This document shows positions 14,433 through 23,838 of a stretch of 40,854 bases of DNA, one piece after another. Position 1 is the stretch's first letter. Each line of letters starts with the position of its first letter. A model generated the notes under the pieces. The model saw nothing but the letters and a program-made list of their open reading frames with translations, made no database searches and had not been told where the DNA came from. The DNA comes from Nitrospira sp. CG24D. GTDB taxonomy: Bacteria > Nitrospirota > Nitrospiria > Nitrospirales > Nitrospiraceae. A program made the translations under genes and the position numbers. The DNA lies in the NCBI GenBank assembly GCA_002869855.2, contig NEWQ02000001.1, forward strand, positions 4,801 to 45,654, read 5' to 3'.

Positions 14433-15394
14433 TACTCGCCGGGGCCGCGGCGCTGCGCCGGCTTCCCAAATACCAGCGCGTTCGGCTCCCGCTCCAGATC
14501 ACGCAACACGCGATTGAGGGTTCCGGTCAATTGCCGCAGTTCACTCACCAGCAGACTCGACTCCGGCAAGGTCTGGCGTGAGAACTGCTCGACCTCCGGC
14601 TTCGTCTCATTAACCACCGCTCCGACGGCCTTGCTCGTCACTGCCAACTCATCGGTCAACCGCTGAAGCGACAAGGCACTCTTGTTGATCCGCGCAAGCA
14701 GCAGCGGCACCTGCTCGTTGAGCGAGAGGGTCATCTTGGCGAGATTGTCCGCACTCCGCTCCGCGCCGGTCAGGCCGCGATCCAGTTGATCCTTATGCGC
14801 GGCGATCGTCTGCGCCACAGCGGACAGGTCCTGGAGTGTCTGCTTTAACCGGACACGGTTCTCCTCATCCACCACCTCCGACGCCCCCTTCACCAGCACA
14901 CCAAGATCGGTGAGCAGTTTGGTCAGCCCTTTTTCAGATAAGAGCCGCGACATCGCCTCGTCGAGACGGAAAAACAAAGACGGCCCTGTCTTAATGACCG
15001 GGTATTCCTGTCCCTCCGCCGCCTGCAGCGGAAGAGCCTCCCGACTTCCCCCGGTCAGATTGATCGTCGCCAGGCCCGTCAGCCCCTGGGTCTCGAGGAC
15101 GGCGATGGTATCGGTCTTGATCGGCGTCCCGCGGGCAATATCCAACGTCAGCCGCACCTCTTCGGGATTGCTCTGGTTCAGGGTGATGGCCTTCACCCGG
15201 CCCACGTCCACGCCGCGATACTTGACCGTGGAGTCCACACTCAAGCCAGCGACGGACTCCCGCATATACGCTTCGTACCGGTCATTGACGCCACGGTAGT
15301 CCGTTTTCCCAAGCCAGAACATGCCGATCACCATCGCCGCGCCGAGGACGACGACAAAAGAGCCCACAAGAAAATAATTTACCTTCGGTTCCAT
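14432..15394 (-). CDS. mlaD: MlaD-family lipid-binding substrate protein
   Basis: The 320-residue protein has one N-terminal membrane anchor (YFLVGSFVVVLGAAMVIGMF, about 6-25), then an MCE/MlaD domain (about 35-120) with SVAGLSVDSTVKYRGVDVG and ETQGLTGLATINLTGG. A long helical C-terminal region (about 150-300) rich in coiled-coil sequence follows, longer than in E. coli MlaD, as in many MlaD proteins outside the enterobacteria. It would form the periplasmic ring that receives phospholipid from MlaE. ATG 15394 has GAGGGTGTC upstream, and the gap from mlaF is 40 nt. Confidence 0.9.
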   Translation of the reverse strand: MEPKVNYFLVGSFVVVLGAAMVIGMFWLGKTDYRGVNDRYEAYMRESVAGLSVDSTVKYRGVDVGRVKAITLNQSNPEEVRLTLDIARGTPIKTDTIAVLETQGLTGLATINLTGGSREALPLQAAEGQEYPVIKTGPSLFFRLDEAMSRLLSEKGLTKLLTDLGVLVKGASEVVDEENRVRLKQTLQDLSAVAQTIAAHKDQLDRGLTGAERSADNLAKMTLSLNEQVPLLLARINKSALSLQRLTDELAVTSKAVGAVVNETKPEVEQFSRQTLPESSLLVSELRQLTGTLNRVLRDLEREPNALVFGKPAQRRGPGE

Positions 15395-15434
15395 GACACC
15401 CTCATTCTACTCGCTTCCGGATCTCCTGAACGCG

Positions 15435-16250
15435 TCACGCGCGGCGCCCTTGTTGATTCCAGGCCGCCTGCTCCTGCGCCGCCCGCCCCCGCGGACCCTG
15501 GAAATATTCACGAATGACGGGATCCTCGGACTGCGACAGCTCCCGCATCGTCCCGACGCCAAGGACCTTCCCGTTGCCCAAGACGGCCACCCGATCGGCG
15601 ATGCGCCACAGCGAATCCAGATCGTGCGTCACCATGACCACCGTCAGCCCCAACAGGCGCTTCAGAGAAAGCACCAGATCATCGAATCCCGCGGCAATGA
15701 TCGGATCCAAGCCGGCCGTCGGCTCATCGAGGAACAACAATTCAGGATCCATCACGATCGCCCGGGCCAGCGCCGCCCGCCGCCGCATCCCGCCGCTCAG
15801 TTCGCTGGGAAATTTGGTGGCGCTGTCCGGCGGCAATCCCACCATCGCAATCTTGACGGCCACAATCTCGCGGATCAGCTGCGCGCTCATGCCGGTAAAT
15901 TCCCGCAGCGGCACCGCAACATTTTCCGCCAGCGTGAACGAACTGAACAACGCCCCCTGCTGGAACATCACCCCGAACCGCCGATGGATCGGTCGGCCGT
16001 CGTATTCTTCCAACGCCCGGCTGTCCAAGCCGAACAGGTGGATCGAACCGGACGAGGGTGCAAGCAACCCCACGATTTCCCGCAACAGCGTCGATTTTCC
16101 GCACCCGTTGCCGCCGGCAATGGCAAAGACTTCGCCGCGCCGGACCGAGAGGCTCACATCCGTGTGCACCACGGCCTTGCCGAATCGAGTCGCCACATGG
16201 CTGACCTCGATAATCGATGGCGGTTTCTCGACGTGGTCTGTGTTTGCCAT
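15435..16250 (-). CDS. mlaF: MlaF-type ABC transporter ATPase
   Basis: From ATG 16250 (2 nt after the mlaE stop) the product has 271 residues with a complete ABC ATPase: Walker A GGNGCGKST (46-54), Q-loop VMFQQGALF, signature LSGGM (151-155), Walker B LLFLDEPTAG (171-180) and the H-loop VMVTHDLDS. The FQQGALFSS and LREFTGMS segments are typical of MlaF/Ttg2A. It powers lipid movement by MlaE at the inner membrane. A much longer open frame extends upstream inside mlaE, but the coupling to the mlaE stop makes 16250 the natural start. Confidence 0.92.
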   Translation of the reverse strand: MANTDHVEKPPSIIEVSHVATRFGKAVVHTDVSLSVRRGEVFAIAGGNGCGKSTLLREIVGLLAPSSGSIHLFGLDSRALEEYDGRPIHRRFGVMFQQGALFSSFTLAENVAVPLREFTGMSAQLIREIVAVKIAMVGLPPDSATKFPSELSGGMRRRAALARAIVMDPELLFLDEPTAGLDPIIAAGFDDLVLSLKRLLGLTVVMVTHDLDSLWRIADRVAVLGNGKVLGVGTMRELSQSEDPVIREYFQGPRGRAAQEQAAWNQQGRRA

Positions 16251-16252
16251 TG

Positions 16253-17368
16253 CTAGAGATCCCACCAGTTCAGCAAAATACTGCAAATCGCGTCGAACAC
16301 GATCACCAGGAAAATCCCCTGCACCACACTGATCGTCGTATGACGGCCGACATCGTCCACCCCGCCGCGAATCTGGAATCCCTGATAGCATCCGACCAGC
16401 GCAATGATAATGGCAAAAAATGGCGCCTTGGCGATCCCGATGAAAAAGTGCCGGACTGCGACCGCGTCTTCAAAGCGCGAGACAAACTCCGTAAAGCTGA
16501 CATTCAACTGGCCCGAGGCGATCAGCATACCCCCAAAGACTCCCAGCGCATCCGCGTACACCGTCAACAACGGCAAGGCGATAACCAACGCCAGCGCCCG
16601 AGGAAGCACGAGCAGCGCCATCGGCGAGATGCCCAGCGTCCGCACGGCATCCAGCTCTTCCGTCACCTTCATGGTACCGATCTCGGCCGCATAGGCCGAT
16701 CCCGACCGGCCGGCAATCAGGATGGCCACAATCAATGGTGAAATCTCACGGAGCAACGAGATCCCCACCAGATCGACGATAAAAATGTTCGTCCCGAACT
16801 TTCGTAGCTGCTCGGCGCCCTGATAGGCGATCACCACGCCGATGAGAAACGTCAGCAACCCCGTGATCGGCAGGGCATTCACCCCGTCGATTTGCAGCAT
16901 CCGTAAGAGAGAGCGCCAGCGCAGCGATCCCGGTCGACGCAGCACGCGCAGAAAGGCGACGGTGCTCTCGCCAAGAAATGCGAGACCGCGACCACCGGAC
17001 TCCAGTTGGGACCACACGGCCTGTCCTACTCGCTCGATCCATCCCCCTTGCGCGTGGACCGCTCCGGACGCGTTCCCCGACTGAGTCTCGACCATTTGGA
17101 GTAACGCGGCGAATTCCGGTGGCAGGCCTTGAAGAGACGACGTTCGTCCACCCCGACCGGCCGCACGGAGACTCTGGCGCAAGAGCACCGCCCCGCCCGT
17201 ATCCATCGCGGTAATCCCGCGCGCGTCATAGATCACACCGCCCCTCTCGGGCCAGCCGAGCGCGCCCGCTTGGTGCTCGAGGTCGGCGACATTCGGCAGA
17301 ACCCACCGGCCGCGGCAATGCATCACGTTGTCCACGCGCTCGATCGATGCCTGCCGTTCCATCGTCAT
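16253..17368 (-). CDS. mlaE: MlaE-type permease with N-terminal STAS-like domain
   Basis: With ATG 17368 the product has 371 residues. The first 90 or so form a STAS-like domain (GGVIYDARGITAMDTGGAVLL), normally a separate protein (MlaB) in enterobacteria and fused in many other phyla. The permease part has the MlaE signature: GVVIAYQGAEQLRKFGTNIF, SLLREISPLIVAILIAGRSG and EIGTMKVTEELDAVRTLGI. About five to six helices complete it. It is the membrane channel of a phospholipid transporter that keeps outer-membrane asymmetry or imports lipid. A start 45 nt further upstream is possible. GAGG lies 12 nt before the chosen ATG. Confidence 0.9.
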   Translation of the reverse strand: MTMERQASIERVDNVMHCRGRWVLPNVADLEHQAGALGWPERGGVIYDARGITAMDTGGAVLLRQSLRAAGRGGRTSSLQGLPPEFAALLQMVETQSGNASGAVHAQGGWIERVGQAVWSQLESGGRGLAFLGESTVAFLRVLRRPGSLRWRSLLRMLQIDGVNALPITGLLTFLIGVVIAYQGAEQLRKFGTNIFIVDLVGISLLREISPLIVAILIAGRSGSAYAAEIGTMKVTEELDAVRTLGISPMALLVLPRALALVIALPLLTVYADALGVFGGMLIASGQLNVSFTEFVSRFEDAVAVRHFFIGIAKAPFFAIIIALVGCYQGFQIRGGVDDVGRHTTISVVQGIFLVIVFDAICSILLNWWDL

Positions 17369-17441
17369 GCTTGATTCACACCTCGTGTCACCCAGCCCCG
17401 CCATCCGGCGCATCCCGGTCGCCGCGCATCCGTCATGCCAA

Positions 17442-19244
17442 TCAGTGCGTATCCATAATCGCTCTCAGCTCACTCCCGCTGATGACTTCCCGCTCCAGCA
17501 GGACCCGCGCGCCTTCGACCAATGCGGCTTTGCGTTGCTCGAGCAGCCGCTTCACCCGCTCGTACTGTTCATCGATAATTCGCCGCACTTCACAATCGAT
17601 TTCCCGGGCCGTCTCTTCGGAATAGTCCCCTTTTTCAGAGGCCACCGGAATCTGGACGAACTGCGGCTGCCGTTCCCGCTCCAGCGTAATCGTGCCCAAC
17701 TTCTCGCTCATTCCATAGGCCTTCACCATGCTCTTGGCAATGTCCGTCGTTTTGACCAGATCGTTCTGCGCGCCGGTGGAGGCCTCTCCGAAGATCATTT
17801 CTTCGGCAATCCGTCCCCCTAAGAGCACCGCAATCTTGTTCTCCAGTTCGGACTTCGTCATCAGAAACCGGTCCTCCGTAGGCAGTTGCAGCGTGTACCC
17901 GAGCGCCGCCACCCCGCGAGGAATGATCGAGATTTTCTGTACCTGATCCGAACCCGGCAACGAGATCGCTACCAGCGCGTGGCCGGTCTCGTGATAGGCC
18001 ACCCGTTCTTTCTCCATCTTGTTGAGAACCCGATTCTTCTTTTCCAATCCGGCGATCACCCGCTCCACCGCTTCCTGCAATTCCGAAATCCCCACCAGGT
18101 CTTTGCCGCGCCGCACCGCCAGCAAGGCCGCCTCATTGATGATATTCGCCAGATCGGCGCCGGAGAATCCCGGCGTCATTGCCGCGATGTTCTCGAGATC
18201 CGCATCAGGACCCAGCGGCACGTGCTTGGCATGCACGCGAAGGATGGCCAGACGCCCGATCTTGTCCGGACGGTCCACGACAACGTGGCGATCGAACCGG
18301 CCGGCGCGCAAGAGCGCCGGATCGAGTATTTCAGGACGATTGGTCGCCGCCATCAAAATAACGCCGATGCGGGGATCGAACCCGTCCATCTCAACCAGCA
18401 ATTGATTGAGCGTCTGCTCGCGTTCTTCATGGGCCATGGGCCCCATGCCTCGCGCTTTCCCCAGCGCATCAAGTTCATCAATGAAGATAATGCAGGGCGC
18501 CTTCAACTTCGCCTGTTCGAAGAGATCGCGCACGCGCGCCGCGCCCACTCCCACAAACATTTCCACAAACTCCGACCCGCTGATGCTGAAGAAGGTCACC
18601 CCGGCCTCTCCGGCAACCGCCCGGGCCAACAGCGTCTTGCCGGTTCCCGGCGGGCCGACCAGTAAAATGCCTTTGGGGATCTTTCCCCCCAGTCGGGTGA
18701 ACTTCTCCGGCGTCTTGAGGAACTCAATCACCTCGCGGAGTTCCTCTTTCGCCTCGTCCACCCCGGCGACATCGGCAAAGGTGATCTTGATATCGGTCTC
18801 AGCGTAAATTTTCGCTTTGGACTGGCCGACCTGCATAAAGCCGCCCTGGGCCTGCCCCAGCCGGCGAATGAAGAAATACCAAATGGCCCCGAAAATGGCG
18901 GCCGGCAGAATCCAGGACAGGACATCGCGCCAGAAGGTCGTCTCGATGACCCCGACGAACTTCACCCCGTGTTGATTCAACTCCCGGACGAGATCTTGAT
19001 CTTCCACCCGAATGGTCGAAAACAGCTTCGGTTCCTTGGCCTCGCCCTCCGGCTTGAGGGTCCCCGTCAGGGTGTGGCTGCCGACCGCCACCTCGGCAAC
19101 TTTGCCGGCGACCACGAGCTGCCTGAATTCGCTGTAGGGCAGCTCTTCGATCTTCTGGAGGGAATGGATCAAGTCGTGGACGAGAATCACCGCCCAGATG
19201 GCGAGAAAGACGTACCAGATGGAAAAAGAGATTTTCTTATTCAT
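17442..19244 (-). CDS. ftsH: ATP-dependent zinc metalloprotease FtsH
   Basis: The 600-residue protein is full length. It has two transmembrane helices (about 8-24 and 108-126) flanking a periplasmic domain. The AAA domain carries Walker A GPPGTGKT (197-204), Walker B IFIDEL (253-258) and an SRH with [20 protein letters not shown]. The M41 protease has HETGH at 418-422. It degrades misfolded membrane proteins and selected regulators. ATG 19244 has AGGAG 8 nt upstream and overlaps the phosphoketolase stop (ATGA), an unusual pairing of unrelated functions. The C-terminus is short, lacking the long acidic tail of some FtsH proteins. A second ftsH elsewhere in the genome would not be surprising. 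Confidence 0.95.
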   Translation of the reverse strand: MNKKISFSIWYVFLAIWAVILVHDLIHSLQKIEELPYSEFRQLVVAGKVAEVAVGSHTLTGTLKPEGEAKEPKLFSTIRVEDQDLVRELNQHGVKFVGVIETTFWRDVLSWILPAAIFGAIWYFFIRRLGQAQGGFMQVGQSKAKIYAETDIKITFADVAGVDEAKEELREVIEFLKTPEKFTRLGGKIPKGILLVGPPGTGKTLLARAVAGEAGVTFFSISGSEFVEMFVGVGAARVRDLFEQAKLKAPCIIFIDELDALGKARGMGPMAHEEREQTLNQLLVEMDGFDPRIGVILMAATNRPEILDPALLRAGRFDRHVVVDRPDKIGRLAILRVHAKHVPLGPDADLENIAAMTPGFSGADLANIINEAALLAVRRGKDLVGISELQEAVERVIAGLEKKNRVLNKMEKERVAYHETGHALVAISLPGSDQVQKISIIPRGVAALGYTLQLPTEDRFLMTKSELENKIAVLLGGRIAEEMIFGEASTGAQNDLVKTTDIAKSMVKAYGMSEKLGTITLERERQPQFVQIPVASEKGDYSEETAREIDCEVRRIIDEQYERVKRLLEQRKAALVEGARVLLEREVISGSELRAIMDTH

Positions 19245-21619
19245 CGCCGAGCTCCTGGCCATGTCCATTTGCGAATTTCCGGGAGGTCTTCGCCATGTTC
19301 GGTGATGTATTGTTTGTGTTCGATGAGTTTGTCACGCATCGCCTGTCTCACATAATCGGCGCGGGACCCGCGCAACGGAACCCGGTCGATGACGTCCCCG
19401 ACTAGATGAAAGCGGTCCAGATCGTTCATCACCACCATGTCGAACGGCGTGCTCGTCGTGCCTTCTTCCTTGTAGCCCCGTACATGTAAATTCCCATGAT
19501 TGGTTCGCCGGTACGTGAGCCGATGGATCAACCAGGGATAGCCGTGGAACGCGAAGATGATCGGCTTATCTGTGGTGAAGAGCGCATCGAACTCCTTGTC
19601 GCTCAGTCCGTTGGGGTGTTCCCTGGTCGGTTGCAGCTTCATGAGATCCACGACATTCACGACCCGGACTCTCAATTCCGGCAGGTGCTCATGCAGCAAT
19701 GCCACCGCCGCCAGCGTTTCCATCGTCGGCACATCCCCGCAACAGGCCATGACCACGTCCGGCTCGCTGTCCCGGTCGTTGCTGGCCCAGTCCCAAATCC
19801 CGATGCCGGCCGTGCAATGTTTGATCGCGGAGTCCATGTCGAGCCACTGGGGCGCGGATTGCTTGCCTGCGACGATCACGTTCACATGGTTGCGGCTGCG
19901 CAAACAATGGTCCGTGACGGACAACAAGGTATTGGCATCGGGCGGAAGAAAGACCCGGATCACCTCGGCCTTCTTATTGACGACGTGATCGATGAAGCCG
20001 GGATCCTGATGGCTGAACCCGTTGTGGTCCTGCCGCCAGACGTGGGACGACAACAGATAATTGAGCGACGCGATCGGCCGCCGCCAGGGAATGTGGCGGC
20101 AGACCTTCAACCACTTGGCATGTTGGTTGAACATCGAGTCGATAATGTGGATGAACGCCTCATAGCAGGAAAAAAATCCGTGGCGGCCGGTTAGAAGATA
20201 GCCCTCCAACCACCCTTGGCACTGATGCTCGCTGAGCATTTCCATCACCCGACCGTCCGGCGCCAGGTGATCGTCGTACGGATAGCGATCCGCCATCCAG
20301 GTGCGATTGGTGACTTCCAGGACATCCTGCCAGCGGTTCGAGTTGTTTTCGTCCGGGCTGAAGAGGCGGAAGTTGCGGCTGTCCATGTTGATCTTCATCG
20401 TATCGCGCAGGAACTGTCCCATGACACGGGTGGACTCCGCTTCGATCTTGCCGGGCCTGGTCACCTTGACGGCGTACGTACGGAAATCAGGCAGGCGCAA
20501 ATCCTTGAGGAGAAGCCCGCCGTTGGTCTGGGGATTGGCGCTCATGCGACGCGCTTTCTTAGGTGCAAGCTCTGCGAGTTCCGGCTTGAGTCGTCCGGCC
20601 TTGTCGAACAATTCCCTGGGCTTGTAGCTCTTCATCCACTTTTCGAGGATCGTGATATGCCCCGGCCTATCCATATCGCCCATGGGCACCTGGTGAGAAC
20701 GCCAGTAATCCTCCGCGCGCTTGCCGTCGATCGACTTCGGACAGGTCCAGCCTTTCGGTGAACGCAGCACAATCATCGGCCATCGCGGACGGCCCGTGAA
20801 TCCTTTCGTGCGGGCTGCGCGCTGAATCTTCTTGATCTCCGCGACGACGGCATCCAGCGTTGCCGCCATGAGCTGATGCATCGTGCGGGGATCCCGCCCT
20901 TCGACGAAATAGGGCTTGTAGCCGTAGCCGCGAAACAGCTGGTCCAATTCCTCGTGACTGATACGGGCCAGCACGGTGGGACTTGCTATCTTGTATCCGT
21001 TCAAATGAAGAATGGGCAGTACCGCACCGTCAGTGACCGGATTCAGAAATTTATTGGAATGCCAGCTCGTCGCGAGCGGACCGGTTTCCGCTTCCCCGTC
21101 GCCGACCACGCAAGCCGCGATCAGATCGGGATTGTCGAAGGCGGCCCCGTACGCATGCGACAACGAATACCCTAACTCGCCGCCTTCATGGATGGAACCC
21201 GGTGTTTCCGGCGCGACGTGACTCGGAATACCGCCGGGAAACGAAAACTGTTTAAAGAGCCGCTTCATCCCCGCTTCGTCCTGCGAGATGTTCGGATAGA
21301 CCTCGCTGTAGGTGCCTTCGAGATAGGCATTCGCCACAAGCCCCGGACCGCCGTGCCCCGGACCGGTGATATTGATCATATCCATGTCGTGCTGCGTGAT
21401 GACCCGGTTCAGATGCATATAGATGAAGTTGAGTCCCGGCGTGGTTCCCCAGTGCCCCAGCAACCGCGGCTTGACATGTGCCCGCCTCAGCGGCTGCTTC
21501 AAGAGCGGGTTATCGTAGAGATAGATTTGGCCGACGGAGAGGTAGTTCGCCGCCCGCCAATAGGCATCCATCTTCTTGAGCAGGTCCGGTGTGAGCGGTT
21601 TCTTTTTTGTCAGCAGCAT
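19241..21619 (-). CDS. xfp: Xylulose-5-phosphate/fructose-6-phosphate phosphoketolase
   Basis: The 792-residue product matches the thiamine-diphosphate phosphoketolase family in length and motifs: [15 protein letters not shown] near the N-terminus, [40 protein letters not shown], the ThDP-binding [20 protein letters not shown], and [20 protein letters not shown] in the C-terminal part. It cleaves xylulose-5-P or fructose-6-P with phosphate to acetyl-phosphate and a triose or tetrose phosphate in the cytosol. The ackA gene lies 16 nt upstream, so acetyl-phosphate can be converted directly to acetate and ATP. Whether it prefers Xu5P or F6P cannot be read from the sequence. Confidence 0.95.
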   Translation of the reverse strand: MLLTKKKPLTPDLLKKMDAYWRAANYLSVGQIYLYDNPLLKQPLRRAHVKPRLLGHWGTTPGLNFIYMHLNRVITQHDMDMINITGPGHGGPGLVANAYLEGTYSEVYPNISQDEAGMKRLFKQFSFPGGIPSHVAPETPGSIHEGGELGYSLSHAYGAAFDNPDLIAACVVGDGEAETGPLATSWHSNKFLNPVTDGAVLPILHLNGYKIASPTVLARISHEELDQLFRGYGYKPYFVEGRDPRTMHQLMAATLDAVVAEIKKIQRAARTKGFTGRPRWPMIVLRSPKGWTCPKSIDGKRAEDYWRSHQVPMGDMDRPGHITILEKWMKSYKPRELFDKAGRLKPELAELAPKKARRMSANPQTNGGLLLKDLRLPDFRTYAVKVTRPGKIEAESTRVMGQFLRDTMKINMDSRNFRLFSPDENNSNRWQDVLEVTNRTWMADRYPYDDHLAPDGRVMEMLSEHQCQGWLEGYLLTGRHGFFSCYEAFIHIIDSMFNQHAKWLKVCRHIPWRRPIASLNYLLSSHVWRQDHNGFSHQDPGFIDHVVNKKAEVIRVFLPPDANTLLSVTDHCLRSRNHVNVIVAGKQSAPQWLDMDSAIKHCTAGIGIWDWASNDRDSEPDVVMACCGDVPTMETLAAVALLHEHLPELRVRVVNVVDLMKLQPTREHPNGLSDKEFDALFTTDKPIIFAFHGYPWLIHRLTYRRTNHGNLHVRGYKEEGTTSTPFDMVVMNDLDRFHLVGDVIDRVPLRGSRADYVRQAMRDKLIEHKQYITEHGEDLPEIRKWTWPGARR

Positions 21620-21635
21620 CGTCTTCTCACCGCTC

Positions 21636-22841
21636 CTATCGCGTCTTAGCCAGTAAAGGAATCACGGATTGCGCTAGTTCACGCTCTTCGTCAGTGTGGA
21701 TAACACGCACGGTCACCCGGCTATCCTCCGTCGAAACTACTGTGTCGGTGGCCTCGTTGCGAGTGCCATCAATCGTGATACCGAGAAACCCCAAGCCCTC
21801 ACAGATTCTGGCGCGGACGACCGGCGAATGCTCGCCGATTCCGGCGCTGAACACCAGGGTACCCACACCGCCTAACACAGCGGCCAGTGCGCCGATGGCT
21901 TTCTTCGCCTGATAACAAAACAGCGCGACCGCTTCGGCCGCCCGCGGGTCATGCTCCTCCAGGGCGAGCAAGTCGCGTATATCAGCACTGCTCTCCGACA
22001 GGCCGAGCAGGCCGGACTCTGAATTGACCATCTTGTGGAACTGCTCCACGGTCAGGCCTTCCGTTCGCGTGAGATAGGAGATCAACCCCGGGTCGAGATC
22101 GCCCGAGCGCCGGCTCATGGGCAGACCCGATGCCGGCGTGAACCCCATGGTCGTCTCAATGCTCTTCCCGCCTAGTACTGCCGTCAGGCTGGCCCCGTTG
22201 CCCAGATGCGCGAGAATGACCCGCCCGTCAGCCTCTCCCTGCTTGCCGATTCTGGCCAACTCCTTCATCAGAAACGCATAGGATAACCCGTGAAACCCGT
22301 ACCGTTGGATGCCCATCTTGTCATATTTTCTGGGGATCGCCAGCAGGCGAGCCACGCGCGGCATGTCGCGATGAAAGGCCGTGTCGAAACAGGCGATTTG
22401 AGGCACCCGTGGATAACGCCGGCTGAACACTTCCACAAGGCCGATCTCTGCCGGCATGTGTTCCGGATCATAGGGGCTGATTCGCCGCAACTCAGCCATC
22501 ACTGCCGGAGTCACCGGTTCAGGCCGGCTGTATTTCATACCGCCATGGACAATGCGATGCCCCACGGCCACCAGAGCGGCGGCACCGACTCGTTGCTCGA
22601 TCAGATCCATCAGCGGCCCGACACAGGCCGCATGATCGGCTCCCTGAATCGCCACCTGCTCTGTCCGGCTGCTCATGACATCCGTCATCGACAGCCGGGT
22701 GCCGGGCAACCCGATGCGTTCGACCTGGCCTTCCATGAGACGAAGCAGCTGCGGCTTGGCCTCAAACAGCGCAAACTTGATACTGGACGAACCGGCATTG
22801 ATCGCCAGGATGCCGGATTGCGGCTGAGAGAATGCGGCCAT
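21636..22841 (-). CDS. ackA: Acetate kinase
   Basis: The 401-residue product is a standard AckA of the ASKHA superfamily. It has [17 protein letters not shown] at the N-terminus, [25 protein letters not shown], the phosphate-2 loop [13 protein letters not shown] and the adenosine loop [16 protein letters not shown]. It interconverts acetyl-phosphate plus ADP with acetate plus ATP. Its start shares one base with the stop of the HAD gene (TGATG) and it is followed after 16 nt by phosphoketolase, so it should act in a phosphoketolase shunt that either yields ATP and acetate or assimilates acetate in reverse. Confidence 0.95.
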   Translation of the reverse strand: MAAFSQPQSGILAINAGSSSIKFALFEAKPQLLRLMEGQVERIGLPGTRLSMTDVMSSRTEQVAIQGADHAACVGPLMDLIEQRVGAAALVAVGHRIVHGGMKYSRPEPVTPAVMAELRRISPYDPEHMPAEIGLVEVFSRRYPRVPQIACFDTAFHRDMPRVARLLAIPRKYDKMGIQRYGFHGLSYAFLMKELARIGKQGEADGRVILAHLGNGASLTAVLGGKSIETTMGFTPASGLPMSRRSGDLDPGLISYLTRTEGLTVEQFHKMVNSESGLLGLSESSADIRDLLALEEHDPRAAEAVALFCYQAKKAIGALAAVLGGVGTLVFSAGIGEHSPVVRARICEGLGFLGITIDGTRNEATDTVVSTEDSRVTVRVIHTDEERELAQSVIPLLAKTR

Positions 22842-23527
22842 CAGGCCCTCCTCTGAAGTGAGTCAGGCAACGCCGAACAATCATGATTCAGCAAGTCTCC
22901 GATGCGCTCGACCGTCGCGTCCGGCGGCGGATACCGGCCCGGCTGCTGCTGATCCAACGCATAATGCCCCTGACGAGGAAGCACCGTCGTCACACGTGAC
23001 CCCCAGATCTTTTTCACCGCGGCAAGAATGCGCAGCTTGTCGTCGATCAACACGTACTGCTGAGCCGGATACCGCAGCGCCACATCCTGTAACTCCTGTT
23101 CCTTATGCACATAGATCAATACATTCCCGTCAACGGCCTCAAACAATCCCGACCGCTCGACCTTTCTCGGCTGAAACACCGCATCACCATCGGAAAGGAT
23201 GACGACCTTGCCCCACCGCTTGGCATGTTCCACGACTGCGAGCGCCTTCGGATACAGCCGGTCGGCAAACGGATAATGAATCATGAAGCGGGAGACCGTT
23301 AAGAGATGGGGATCGTGAGGATACTCGATCCGATACTGTTGCAGGGCGCCCAAATAGTCTGCATAGCCCAGCTTGGTCCGCAACTGTTCGAAGATGATCC
23401 AATAACGTTGCTGACGCTCGCGCCCGACTTCCTGTTCGAGGTAATCCGCGAGATCTTGTGTGACCCGATCGTTGTCCAGCAGCGTGTTATCGACATCAAA
23501 CAGAAACACCATGTCTGATGACGACAT
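22841..23527 (-). CDS. HAD-superfamily hydrolase
   Basis: The 228-residue protein shows the HAD motifs. Motif I is FLFDVDNTLLDND (catalytic D11 and D13 from ATG 23527), motif II is VILSDGD, a Lys lies in the middle region, and motif III is YVLIDDKLRILAA. A helical cap follows motif I. Members of this size are often phosphatases of sugar phosphates or small phosphorylated metabolites. The linkage to ackA and xfp (1-nt overlap with ackA) hints at a role in that pathway, for example housecleaning of phosphorylated intermediates. Starts at GTG 23539 and ATG 23512 are alternatives. Confidence 0.82.
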   Translation of the reverse strand: MSSSDMVFLFDVDNTLLDNDRVTQDLADYLEQEVGRERQQRYWIIFEQLRTKLGYADYLGALQQYRIEYPHDPHLLTVSRFMIHYPFADRLYPKALAVVEHAKRWGKVVILSDGDAVFQPRKVERSGLFEAVDGNVLIYVHKEQELQDVALRYPAQQYVLIDDKLRILAAVKKIWGSRVTTVLPRQGHYALDQQQPGRYPPPDATVERIGDLLNHDCSALPDSLQRRA

Positions 23528-23838
23528 AAAGAAACTCACTCTCAGACGAAAAGACCCAATACCATGAACCTATCGCCCTTCGAAGCTATCAGTCATGGCA
23601 GAACTCCGCATTGTGGAAGAGTGCAAGCAGAAGACCTGAATGGCTGACAAGAGCAATTATGCGTCTTAGCAGTCAATTCCAGCAGTTGCCGGAAACCGAT
23701 GCAGATCGAACGCTCTTCACAGGGGAGCCACTCCCCAGCACTCTCTGACGAGCTGTAGCGGAATGCGCCAGTCTGCAAATAATGAACCTTCCGCTCCTAC
23801 GACGCAACGGAGGCCGCTTCCGATCCTGGATCTGGTTT
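23528..23838. other. Intergenic region without a gene; probable promoter of the HAD-ackA-xfp operon
   Basis: No coding frame is convincing here. The region separates the end of the RND transporter gene (stop at 23839) from the start of the HAD gene. It contains a 6-bp GGGGAG/CTCCCC hairpin (23722-23736, loop CCA), which lacks a T-run on either strand. A promoter for the HAD-ackA-xfp transcript must lie here, but I cannot place its elements with confidence. Confidence 0.5.

Noticed and set aside
23594..23609. A sigma-54-like promoter (TGGCAGAACTCCGCAT) upstream of the HAD gene
   Set aside because: The GG to GC spacing is one base short of the required -24/-12 distance, and it reads toward the RND gene end rather than the HAD gene.
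23722..23736. GGGGAG/CTCCCC hairpin as a terminator of the RND gene
   Set aside because: The stem is only 6 bp with no T-run and lies more than 100 nt past the stop.
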